A DNA stretch of 10,646 nucleotides. Source: an uncultured Treponema sp. Its GTDB lineage: Bacteria; Spirochaetota; Spirochaetia; Treponematales; Treponemataceae. Made by a program: the position numbers and the translations under genes. The notes below the pieces were generated by a model. The model ran no database searches, had not been told where the DNA came from, and saw only the letters and a program-made list of their open reading frames with translations. Location: NCBI GenBank assembly GCA_937892225.1, contig CALAUH010000195.1:1-10646 (forward strand). Direction: 5' to 3'. How positions within the stretch are numbered: position 1 is the first letter of the stretch; every line of letters begins with the position of its first letter. This document shows positions 1-6,319 of the stretch, in pieces.

Positions 1-92
1 TAGAGATTTTAAAAGTTCGCGGTTGTTAGTATCACGGTGCTTCGCACGTGATAAACCAGATTCATAACCGACGCTACGCGCGGTATAACCCA
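1..92. repeat. 92-bp tandem repeat, copy 1
   Basis: First of three head-to-tail copies of a 92-bp unit; it may continue upstream of the window. By hand count about 46% of its bases are G or C, far above the surrounding DNA. The unit holds two imperfect palindromes. At 31-52, ATCAC pairs with GTGAT and GTGC with GCAC, with a single bulged G and a TTC loop. At 67-84, ACCG pairs with CGGT and CGC with GCG, with a single bulged A and a three-base loop. The length is not a multiple of three and no open frame crosses the array, so it is non-coding. Confidence 0.9.
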
Positions 93-184
93 TAGAGATT
101 TTAAAAGTTCGCGTTTTTTAATATCACGTTGCTTCGCACTTGATAAAATAGATTCATAACCGACGTTGCGCGCGGTATAACCCA
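93..184. repeat. 92-bp tandem repeat, copy 2
   Basis: Second copy, exactly the same length as copy 1 but the most diverged in its first half (GTTTTTTAATATC in place of GGTTGTTAGTATC). In the first hairpin (123-144) G-to-T changes on both arms weaken the stem and are not compensatory. The second hairpin is kept, with one C-to-T change giving a G-U type pair. Confidence 0.9.
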
Positions 185-268
185 TAGAGATTTTAAAAGT
201 TCGCGGTTGTTAGTATCACGGTGCTTCGCACGTGATAAAACAATGTCATAACCGATGCTGCGAGTGGT
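185..268. repeat. 92-bp tandem repeat, copy 3 (3'-truncated)
   Basis: Third copy. Its first 55 bases are identical to copy 1, including an intact first hairpin at 215-236. After that it decays: the second hairpin region (251-268) has several substitutions, and the final TATAACCCA of the unit is replaced by AT-rich sequence. The array therefore ends here. Between 269 and the lipase promoter there is only AT-rich intergenic DNA, in which I see no gene. Confidence 0.85.
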
Positions 269-334
269 TTATTTTTATACAAGAAAAATTTATATATATA
301 AGAAAATACTTACAAAAAATTTAATATCTGTTTA

Positions 335-363
335 TTGGAAAAAGAAGATAAAAATATTATATT
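335..363 (+). promoter_or_regulatory. Probable sigma-70 type promoter of the lipase gene
   Basis: TTGGAA at 335-340 and TATATT at 358-363 are separated by 17 bp, close to the consensus -35 and -10 boxes. Transcription would start near 370, giving a leader of about 23 nt that contains the Shine-Dalgarno. A second -10-like TATAAT lies at 364-369 without a well-spaced -35. Assigned by eye in very AT-rich DNA. Confidence 0.5.
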
Positions 364-382
364 TATAATATATTTCTTTTTT

Positions 383-386
383 GGAG
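383..386 (+). promoter_or_regulatory. Shine-Dalgarno that fixes the lipase start
   Basis: GGAG lies 6 nt upstream of the ATG at 393. The in-frame TTG at 381 overlaps this GGAG and so cannot be the start. The ATG at 393 is chosen. Confidence 0.75.
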
Positions 387-392
387 AGTATT

Positions 393-1778
393 ATGTTACG
401 ACACAAATATTTTTTAATGTTTAAAAAACAGATTTTGTTTTTTTTAGAAATATTATTTATTACTGTTTTTTCAAACTTTTTATATATTTTTAATTTTTAT
501 GATAATAATCATGTTAAATTATTTATTTTTTCTATTTTTTGTATTCTTTTCTTATTATTAAATTTAATTCCATCACCATATACAAAAGAATTAAAATCAA
601 AAAAATTAAGATTGGCTGCTGATGGTAATATTTTATTAAAATTATTTCTTGGTACGACTTCAATTTCTATCATAATTTTTTTATTTGCAATTATTAAATA
701 TATTCCAAGTTTTAGTTTTCATGAGTTTATAAATACTTTGCTCTTTAAAAATTGTATTTTGATTGTTATTGTTGAATCTATTATTTTTTGGAATGGCATG
801 ATTCGTATTTTGATTAATTCTAATCAGCTTGGAATTAAAATGAGACTTATTGCTACTATTTGTGGTATGATTCCGCTCATTCATTTAATTGTTTTAAGTA
901 GAATGCTTTTGATTGTAGATAATGAGGTTGCTATTGAAAATAATCGTTTAATTGTTGATGAAAAGCGAAAAGATAAAAAAATCTGTAAAACTAAATATCC
1001 TATTTTAATGGTTCATGGTATTTTCTTTAGAGATTTTCCTAATTTTAATTACTGGGGCAGAATTCCTGGTGAATTGATTAAAAATGGTGCTGAAATTTAT
1101 TATGGTAATCATGAGTCGGCAAACTCTGTTGTTGATGCTGCTGAACAGATTAAAAATAGAATTAATGAGATTCTAAAAGAAACTGGTGCTGAAAAAGTAA
1201 ATATTATTGCACATTCAAAAGGTGGATTGGATTCTCGTTATGCTATTTCAAAATTAGGAATGGATGATTATATTGCAAGTTTGACTACTATTAATACTCC
1301 TCACAGAGGATGTGAATTTGCTGAATATTTATTAAATAAAGTTCCTGAAAAAAAGCAGAATATGATTGCAAAAGCTTATAATAAAATATTGCTTAATCTT
1401 GGAGATAAATCACCTGATTTTTTACCGGCTGTTAAAAATCTTACTGCTGAATTTTGTCGTAAGTTTAATGAAGAAGTTTTAGATTCTAAAAAAGTTTATT
1501 ATCAGAGTGTTGGTTCTAAATTGAATTTACCGACTGGTGGAAGATTTCCTTTGAATTTTTCTTTTTATCTTGTAAATGAATTTGATGGTGATAATGATGG
1601 TCTTGTCGGCGAAAATTCTTGTTCATGGGGAGAAAAATTTCAGTTTGTTACAACTTATGGTAAACGCGGAATTTCTCATGGAGATATGATAGATTTAAAT
1701 CGTGAAAATTTTGACGGTTTTGATGTTCAGGAATTTTTTGTTAATTTGGTTAGTGATTTAAGAGAAAAAGGATTTTAA
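393..1778 (+). CDS. Membrane-anchored lipase (alpha/beta hydrolase with N-terminal transmembrane domain)
   Basis: Predicted 461-residue lipase or esterase that would hydrolyse acyl esters at the membrane surface. The first ~175 residues carry about five hydrophobic segments (near 10-32, 41-59, 84-104, 117-136 and 150-175). Basic stretches at the N-terminus, after segment 2 and after segment 4 suggest an N-in topology, which would put the catalytic domain in the periplasm. The C-terminal domain resembles bacterial family I lipases such as Pseudomonas LipA: oxyanion HG in ILMVHG (208-209), nucleophile Ser275 in AHSKGG (A replaces the first G of GxSxG), Asp402 in DNDGLVG and His429 in SHGDMID. 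Asp431 two residues after the His matches a calcium ligand in that family. The Pseudomonas enzymes are secreted and lack this membrane domain. Its stop overlaps that of the convergent gene. Substrate unknown; an esterase is an alternative. Confidence 0.85.
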   Translation: MLRHKYFLMFKKQILFFLEILFITVFSNFLYIFNFYDNNHVKLFIFSIFCILFLLLNLIPSPYTKELKSKKLRLAADGNILLKLFLGTTSISIIIFLFAIIKYIPSFSFHEFINTLLFKNCILIVIVESIIFWNGMIRILINSNQLGIKMRLIATICGMIPLIHLIVLSRMLLIVDNEVAIENNRLIVDEKRKDKKICKTKYPILMVHGIFFRDFPNFNYWGRIPGELIKNGAEIYYGNHESANSVVDAAEQIKNRINEILKETGAEKVNIIAHSKGGLDSRYAISKLGMDDYIASLTTINTPHRGCEFAEYLLNKVPEKKQNMIAKAYNKILLNLGDKSPDFLPAVKNLTAEFCRKFNEEVLDSKKVYYQSVGSKLNLPTGGRFPLNFSFYLVNEFDGDNDGLVGENSCSWGEKFQFVTTYGKRGISHGDMIDLNRENFDGFDVQEFFVNLVSDLREKGF

Positions 1779-2587
1779 TCATCTACTTCTTTATAAATCC
1801 ATTGGTAAGAAATATCTTTATAAGGAAAACCTTCTGGTTCAACTCCATAAAATCCATCTCCGGCTTTTCCTTTTAAGATTATTGCTTTATCAAAATAAAC
1901 TTTTCCGTTATACATTCCGCTTACATTTATAGTTCCAGTCATTGTTCCGTTTGAATTCATATTTGCATTGGTTATGATTGAACCGTTTAATTTAAGTAAA
2001 TCTGAATCTGAAAAATCTGTAAATTTTAATGTTACAATTCCACTGAATCCTTTTACATTTGTCTGATATAATAATGTTCCGGATGTTAATCCTTTGATTT
2101 CTTCTTTTCCTAATTTCTGTAAATTATTTTTTTTATTCATTAATGTAAGTCGTTTGTATGCTTTTTGAATTGTCTGATTAAAATATACATAGAAACGTTC
2201 ATGTGTTAATGCTCCCCATCCTGAAACTTTTTTTGAACTGTATATTGTTTTATTATTAATATCTTTTGCTAAAATCTGATATGTATATTTTATTCCTGCA
2301 ATTGAATTTTCATCTTTATCTGCATAAATTATTTTTTTTTGATTGATATTTGATATTGTATTGATTTTTTTATCATCTTTATAAATTTCCAGTATTTTTA
2401 TATTTGATGTATCATTTATGTTTATTTCTAAAATTACAGGGTAAACTCCATTATTGTTTGGTTTGTATTCTGTTGTTGCTTTACTTTCTGATGCTTTTAA
2501 AATGATTTTATCATCATTTTGTTGAGAAAAAAGTTTTGTCTGAATTAATAAAAAAATGATTAATATAATGAAGTTTTTTATTTTCAT
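1775..2587 (-). CDS. Secreted protein of unknown function with fibronectin-III-like region
   Basis: Encodes 270 residues; I do not recognise a named family. Residues 1-21 form a Sec signal peptide: basic start, hydrophobic core FIILIIFLLI, probable cleavage around LFS-QQ, and no lipobox cysteine. Residues ~45-120 alternate in beta-strand fashion (YPVILEIN, ILEIYKDDKKI, KYTYQILAKD), as in fibronectin-III domains. The phrase VSGWGALTHERF (121-132) closes this region. Residues ~165-268 are rich in Gly, Asn and Thr, with repeated strand-like phrases (NGTMTGTINVSGMYNGKVYF), suggesting a beta-sheet domain. It is probably periplasmic or exported. It has no Shine-Dalgarno; an extended -10 sits 6 nt before its ATG. 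It is divergent from plsC and convergent with the lipase. The only clue to function is this location. Confidence 0.75.
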   Translation of the reverse strand: MKIKNFIILIIFLLIQTKLFSQQNDDKIILKASESKATTEYKPNNNGVYPVILEININDTSNIKILEIYKDDKKINTISNINQKKIIYADKDENSIAGIKYTYQILAKDINNKTIYSSKKVSGWGALTHERFYVYFNQTIQKAYKRLTLMNKKNNLQKLGKEEIKGLTSGTLLYQTNVKGFSGIVTLKFTDFSDSDLLKLNGSIITNANMNSNGTMTGTINVSGMYNGKVYFDKAIILKGKAGDGFYGVEPEGFPYKDISYQWIYKEVDD

Positions 2588-2593
2588 AAATTA

Positions 2594-2602
2594 ATTATAA
2601 CA
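2594..2602 (-). promoter_or_regulatory. Extended -10 promoter of the secreted-protein gene (leaderless)
   Basis: On the minus strand the sequence reads TGTTATAAT, a perfect TATAAT with the upstream TGn of an extended -10. The hexamer (2594-2599) ends 6 nt before the ATG at 2587, so transcription would start at or next to the start codon. No good -35 is visible, as expected for extended -10 promoters, and there is no Shine-Dalgarno. Confidence 0.65.
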
Positions 2603-2654
2603 GAGTTTTTCTAAAAATACATTTTTATTATATATATTTTTTTTCTAAAACTTA

Positions 2655-2663
2655 TGGTATAAT
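2655..2663 (+). promoter_or_regulatory. Extended -10 promoter of plsC (leaderless)
   Basis: TGGTATAAT gives an extended -10 whose TATAAT (2658-2663) ends 6 nt before the ATG at 2670. A second TATAAT at 2664-2669 directly touches the ATG and would be too close to act as its -10. No Shine-Dalgarno precedes the gene, so a leaderless mRNA is expected. Confidence 0.65.
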
Positions 2664-2669
2664 TATAAT

Positions 2670-3506
2670 ATGTTTTTATGTATCCTTAATTTTTTATTAG
2701 CTTTTTTCGCTGCAATTACTAACGGATTTTTATTTTTTATTAAAAATTCTTTTAATACAATTTTAGTTTTAAAAACAATAGGAGTTTTTTTAATTAGTTT
2801 TATTCTGATTTATATTTTAATTTGTTTATTAATCTGGATTTATTTTATTATTATTGCTTTAACAATTAATCCTAAAAAAGAATATAAATCAATTTCGAAA
2901 TTTTATCATAGACAATATGTTAACTGGTACAAATATCTTAATGCTTTTTGTAGAATAAAGATTAAAACTTCTGGATTTGAAAATATTCCGTTTGGTACAA
3001 AATTTTTATTAGTTTGTAATCATCGTTCTGCTTTTGATGTTTTTGTACAGACTGCTGCTTTAAAAAATGAATCTCTTGCTGTAATTTCAAAACCAGAAAA
3101 TTTCAAATTACCTATCGCAAACAGATATATGATTAGAAATCTTTATTTATCAATTGATAGAGAAGATGTAAGAAAGGCTCTTATTACTATTATGAAAGCA
3201 ATTGATTTTGTTAAAAACGATGTTACTTCTATATCTGTTTTCCCAGAAGGTACACGATCTAAGACTGGTAAACTTCTTGATTTTAAACCTGGCTGTTTAA
3301 AGATTGCAGAAAGTTCTTTATGTCCTGTTGTTGTCTGTACTTTAAATGGAACTGAAAAAGTTCATAAGAATTTTCCTTTTAAGAAAACGGTTGTAAATTT
3401 TGATATTATAAAAGTTTATACAAAAGAAGATATTTTAAAAACAAATACCATCGATATGAGTTCAGAAATTCATGAAATGATGCTAAATCATTTAAATAAT
3501 ATGTAG
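2670..3506 (+). CDS. plsC: 1-acyl-sn-glycerol-3-phosphate acyltransferase
   Basis: Transfers a fatty acyl chain to the sn-2 position of lysophosphatidic acid, making phosphatidic acid at the inner membrane. The 278-residue protein opens with hydrophobic segments (about 1-25 and 33-66), followed by the acyltransferase domain. Its motifs are clear: NHRSAFD at 117-123 (the HX4D catalytic pair, His118 and Asp123), a block around 151-165 ending in SIDREDV, FPEGTRS at 191-197 (phosphate binding), and PVVVCTLNGTEK at 219-230. Length and motif order fit PlsC. It is the first of three closely spaced genes with the lipid kinase (10-nt gap) and the HAD protein. The start is the ATG beneath the extended -10. 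Acyl-donor preference cannot be read from the sequence, and another glycerolipid acyltransferase remains possible. Confidence 0.88.
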   Translation: MFLCILNFLLAFFAAITNGFLFFIKNSFNTILVLKTIGVFLISFILIYILICLLIWIYFIIIALTINPKKEYKSISKFYHRQYVNWYKYLNAFCRIKIKTSGFENIPFGTKFLLVCNHRSAFDVFVQTAALKNESLAVISKPENFKLPIANRYMIRNLYLSIDREDVRKALITIMKAIDFVKNDVTSISVFPEGTRSKTGKLLDFKPGCLKIAESSLCPVVVCTLNGTEKVHKNFPFKKTVVNFDIIKVYTKEDILKTNTIDMSSEIHEMMLNHLNNM

Positions 3507-3508
3507 GA
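3505..3508 (+). promoter_or_regulatory. Shine-Dalgarno of the lipid kinase, overlapping the plsC stop
   Basis: AGGA begins inside the plsC TAG stop and lies 8 nt before the ATG at 3517. This arrangement suggests translation follows on from plsC. Confidence 0.6.
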
Positions 3509-3516
3509 CAGAAATT

Positions 3517-4380
3517 ATGATTTATACTTTTTTTAATCCTCTGGCAAATAATGGTAACAGTAAAAACATTCAGGAAAAAATTAAGGAAATTATTAATCGT
3601 CGTGATATTTCCTTTATCAATATTACGGAAATAGAAAGTGCAAAACAAATTTGTAAAGATTTAAAAGAAGACGATGAAATTATTATTGCAGGTGGAGACG
3701 GTACTTTAAATCGTTTTGTTAATGATATTTATGAATTGCATCTTACTCAAAAAATCTTTTTATATCCTTGTGGAAGCGGAAATGATTTTTTAAATGATAT
3801 AAAAAATTATGTACCTGTAGAAAATAATTTAATTCCTTTAAATGAATTTATCGAATCTTTACCAATCGTATACGTAAATGATATTAAAAGTTATTTCGTT
3901 AATGGTATTGGTTTTGGAATTGACGGTTATTGTTGTGAAGAAGGCGACAAAATCAGGGCTAAAAAGAAAGATAAGCCTGTGAATTATACAAAAATCGCAA
4001 TTAAAGGTATTTTTGGTGGATATAAACCTGTTAATGCGAAAGTAGTTGTAGACGGTAAAGAATATTTTTATAAAAAAGTCTGGCTTGCTCCTGCTATGAT
4101 TGGAAGATTTTATGGTGGCGGTATGATGATTGCACCAAATCAAGACAGATTAAATAAAGAAAAAACTTTATCCTGTGTAGTTTTGCATTGTCCATCTGCA
4201 TTAAAAGTATTAATGAATTTTCCTAAAATTTTTACAGGAAAACATATTACTCTTAAAATTATTGATATCAAAGTTGGTCATAAAATCACTGTTGAATATA
4301 ATAAACCTGTAGCATTACAGATTGATGGAGAAACTGTTTCAAATGTATTAAAATATACAGCACTTTATGGAGAAAAATAG
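3517..4380 (+). CDS. Diacylglycerol-kinase-type lipid kinase (YegS/DgkB-like)
   Basis: Predicted ATP-dependent kinase that phosphorylates diacylglycerol or a related lipid, returning it to the phospholipid pathway as phosphatidic acid. The 287-residue protein has the DAGK catalytic-domain signature: FNPLANNG near the start (6-13), GGDGTLN at 59-65 (nucleotide binding), PCGSGNDF at 84-91, and NGIGFGIDG at 129-137. The C-terminal beta domain carries GRFYGGGMMIAPN (196-208) and LQIDGE (267-272), both usual in soluble DgkB/YegS-type kinases. There is no membrane segment, so it is probably cytosolic and membrane-associating. It sits directly behind plsC, whose product is the same lipid that this kinase would make. 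A sphingoid or other lipid substrate cannot be excluded. Confidence 0.85.
   Translation: MIYTFFNPLANNGNSKNIQEKIKEIINRRDISFINITEIESAKQICKDLKEDDEIIIAGGDGTLNRFVNDIYELHLTQKIFLYPCGSGNDFLNDIKNYVPVENNLIPLNEFIESLPIVYVNDIKSYFVNGIGFGIDGYCCEEGDKIRAKKKDKPVNYTKIAIKGIFGGYKPVNAKVVVDGKEYFYKKVWLAPAMIGRFYGGGMMIAPNQDRLNKEKTLSCVVLHCPSALKVLMNFPKIFTGKHITLKIIDIKVGHKITVEYNKPVALQIDGETVSNVLKYTALYGEK
4369..4372 (+). promoter_or_regulatory. Shine-Dalgarno that fixes the HAD gene start
   Basis: GGAG within the last codons of the lipid kinase lies 9 nt before the ATG at 4382. The in-frame ATG at 4367 overlaps it and has no Shine-Dalgarno of its own, so the second ATG is preferred. Confidence 0.65.
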
Positions 4381-4381
4381 A

Positions 4382-4969
4382 ATGCTGTTTATTTTTGATA
4401 TGGGTGGAGTTGTAACAAATACCTCAACTTTTGAACAGATTTCAGATAAATTAAAAATTTCACAGGATGATTTTTTAAATATTTGTAGAAAAGATAATTT
4501 TGATATAAAACACGCTTTGGATATTGGAAAAATTTCTATAATTGAATTCTGGTCAATTTTTAATGAAAGAATAAAAAATACAGATATACCTCAAGTTACA
4601 AATGATTTATTCAGATTGTCTTTTCATCCGGAGTTAAATCTTGAAACTGTAAAAATAATTAAAAAACTTCGTAAAAAACATAGAGTTGTTTGTGGAACTA
4701 ATACGATTGAACCTCACTGGCAAAATCATCTGGAAAGAGGCGATTATTCTTTTTTTGACCAAACATATGCTTCTAATAAAATTGGAGCTGCTAAACCAGA
4801 CAGCGATTTTTTTGAATTAATTATGTATGCAGAAAAATCAACTCCGGAAAATACTTTTTTTACTGATGATATTGAAAAGAATATTGAAGGTGCAAGAAAA
4901 CTTGGAATCAACGCCGTTCAATTTACCACTGCAAAAGATTTATATAAAAATTGGAAAAAATACTTCTAA
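4382..4969 (+). CDS. HAD-superfamily phosphatase, YihX-like
   Basis: A 195-residue haloacid-dehalogenase-type hydrolase, probably a small-molecule phosphatase. HAD motifs are in order: MLFIFDMGG with nucleophile Asp6, VVCGTNT with Thr106, Lys138 in AAKPD, and FTDDIEKNIEGA with Asp162 and Asp163. A helical cap lies at about 15-85. The second residue after the nucleophile is Gly8 rather than the usual acid/base Asp. E. coli YihX (a glucose-1-phosphate phosphatase) shows the same feature, with MLYIFDLGN, and the start MLFIFD aligns to it, which supports the ATG at 4382. One nucleotide separates it from the lipid kinase stop, so it is surely co-transcribed with it. Being in a lipid operon hints at a phospholipid-related phosphate ester, but nothing in the sequence proves the substrate. 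Confidence 0.8.
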   Translation: MLFIFDMGGVVTNTSTFEQISDKLKISQDDFLNICRKDNFDIKHALDIGKISIIEFWSIFNERIKNTDIPQVTNDLFRLSFHPELNLETVKIIKKLRKKHRVVCGTNTIEPHWQNHLERGDYSFFDQTYASNKIGAAKPDSDFFELIMYAEKSTPENTFFTDDIEKNIEGARKLGINAVQFTTAKDLYKNWKKYF

Positions 4970-4976
4970 AATTCTC

Positions 4977-5005
4977 TTTATATCTATCTTAAAATTCAGT
5001 AAAAT
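4977..5005 (+). promoter_or_regulatory. Promoter of the rRNA methyltransferase gene (leaderless)
   Basis: TTTATA at 4977-4982 and TAAAAT at 5000-5005 are 17 bp apart; the -10 ends 6 nt before the ATG at 5012. No Shine-Dalgarno is present. An 8-base direct repeat TAAAATTC (4967-4974 and 4990-4997) starts every 23 bp in this gap and could be a binding site or chance. No terminator hairpin separates this gene from the HAD gene, so read-through is also likely. Confidence 0.5.
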
Positions 5006-5011
5006 ATATTT

Positions 5012-6319
5012 ATGAGTTCAAATAATTTTCCAAGAGTATTTTTAAATAAAAATGAAGAAAAGGAAGTTCAACAGGGATTTCCTTGGGTTTTTGATAATGA
5101 AATTTCACATCTTAAATATAGAAATGATGATAAATCTGAGTGGAAAACACAAAATCTAACTGAATGTTCTGTTGCTAATGGAACAGTTGTTGAAGTATAT
5201 ACTAAAGCCGGTGGATTTTTAGGTTGTGGTATCATTAATAAAAATTCTAAAATTACTGTTCGCATTGTTTCAAATGATCATGCAGACCAGCTATTAAAGG
5301 ATACTAAACAATTCTGGTTTAATAAAATTCAAAATGCATATAATTTAAGACAGATTTATTATTCTAATACTGATTCTTACAGATTAATTTTTGCAGAAGC
5401 TGATTTAATTCCAGGCTTTATTTGTGAACGTTTTTGTGATGATAAAAATCGTGTTATTCTTGTAGTTCAATTTTTAGCTATGAGTTCTGATATTTTTAAA
5501 ACAGAAATTTTATCATCACTGAAAGAAATATGTAAGCCTGATTTTATATATGAAAGAAATGATGCTTCTGTAAGAGAGAAAGAAGGTTTACCGATAGTTG
5601 CAGGATGGATTAATTTAGAATCCTCTGATTTTGACTTTTCAGATAAGAAATCAAAATATTATCTTAATGAAGATAAAATAATTATTACAGAAAATGGTAT
5701 TAAACTTGGTGTAGATATTGTTAATGGTCAAAAAACAGGCTATTTTCTGGATCAGAAATTTAATCGTGCAGCTCTTGAAAAATTCTGTAAAGGTAAAAAA
5801 GTTTTAGATACATTTACACATACAGGTGCTTTTGGTCTTAATGCTGTAAAATATGGTGCCGATAAAGTCACTTCTGTGGATATTTCTCCTGAAGCTGTAG
5901 AAATGGTAAATTATAATATTAAATTAAATCATGCTGAAAATAAAATGAATGCAGTTTGTGCAGATGTTTTTGATTTATTAAAAAAATATGAATCAGAAAA
6001 TGAAAAATTTGATATTATCATCCTTGATCCTCCAGCTTTTACAAAATCTGCTAAAATGATTGAAAAAGCTTATGGTGGATATAAAGAAATTAATTTAAGG
6101 GCAATGCGATTATTAAATGAGGGAGGAATTTTAATCACCTGTTCGTGCTCTTATTTTATGGAAACTAATATGTTTATTGATATGATAAAACATGCAGCAA
6201 TAGACAGTCATAAAAAAGTCCAGATTTTGGAAAAAAGAGGCGCTGGTCCTGATCATCCAGTTCTTTTGGGATATCCAAAATCTGAATATTTAAAATGCAT
6301 TATTTGTAAAATAAATTAA
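5012..6319 (+). CDS. rlmI: 23S rRNA (cytosine-C5) methyltransferase, RlmI-like
   Basis: SAM-dependent methyltransferase of the RlmI/YccW type (PUA domain plus Rossmann fold), which in E. coli makes m5C1962 of 23S rRNA. The 435 residues start with a PUA-like domain (about 7-88: PRVFLNKNEEKEVQQGFPWVF, GTVVEVYTKAGGFLGCG). A central region follows, then QKTGYFLDQ (240-248), a characteristic block before the SAM site. DTFTHTGAFG (266-275) is the SAM-binding loop and VTSVDIS (286-292) the acidic strand. DPPAF at 339-343 and TCSCS at 376-380 supply the catalytic motif and cysteine. It is about 40 residues longer than E. coli RlmI, mainly in the N-terminal half. It overlaps miaA by one base (TAATG). 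Assignment to the exact rRNA position is by family only. Confidence 0.82.
   Translation: MSSNNFPRVFLNKNEEKEVQQGFPWVFDNEISHLKYRNDDKSEWKTQNLTECSVANGTVVEVYTKAGGFLGCGIINKNSKITVRIVSNDHADQLLKDTKQFWFNKIQNAYNLRQIYYSNTDSYRLIFAEADLIPGFICERFCDDKNRVILVVQFLAMSSDIFKTEILSSLKEICKPDFIYERNDASVREKEGLPIVAGWINLESSDFDFSDKKSKYYLNEDKIIITENGIKLGVDIVNGQKTGYFLDQKFNRAALEKFCKGKKVLDTFTHTGAFGLNAVKYGADKVTSVDISPEAVEMVNYNIKLNHAENKMNAVCADVFDLLKKYESENEKFDIIILDPPAFTKSAKMIEKAYGGYKEINLRAMRLLNEGGILITCSCSYFMETNMFIDMIKHAAIDSHKKVQILEKRGAGPDHPVLLGYPKSEYLKCIICKIN
6307..6312 (+). promoter_or_regulatory. Possible internal -10 for miaA (leaderless)
   Basis: TAAAAT within the last codons of the methyltransferase gene ends 6 nt before the miaA ATG, the same spacing as at the other genes lacking a Shine-Dalgarno. 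No good -35 is visible. Translational coupling through the TAATG overlap is an equally good explanation for the missing Shine-Dalgarno. Confidence 0.3.

Noticed and set aside
1..268. Possible CRISPR array
   Set aside because: Units are 92 bp, contiguous and similar along their whole length, with no unique spacers between them and no cas genes nearby.
381..392. TTG start for the lipase
   Set aside because: It overlaps the GGAG Shine-Dalgarno that serves the ATG at 393.
3859..4143. Minus-strand open frames inside the + genes (for example here, 681-884, 3406-3648, 5068-5265, 6987-7295, 8409-8845), plus short + frames at 4827-5015 and antisense to the kinase at 10284-10478
   Set aside because: Their translations lack recognisable motifs and have the composition expected from reading an AT-rich gene in another frame; each lies within or over a well-supported gene.
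4367..4381. Earlier ATG for the HAD protein
   Set aside because: It overlaps GGAG, the Shine-Dalgarno for the ATG at 4382, and the family alignment begins at MLFIFD.
4967..4997. Direct repeat TAAAATTC as a regulator site upstream of rlmI
   Set aside because: Eight AT-rich bases recurring once is easily chance here, and there is no second example in the window.
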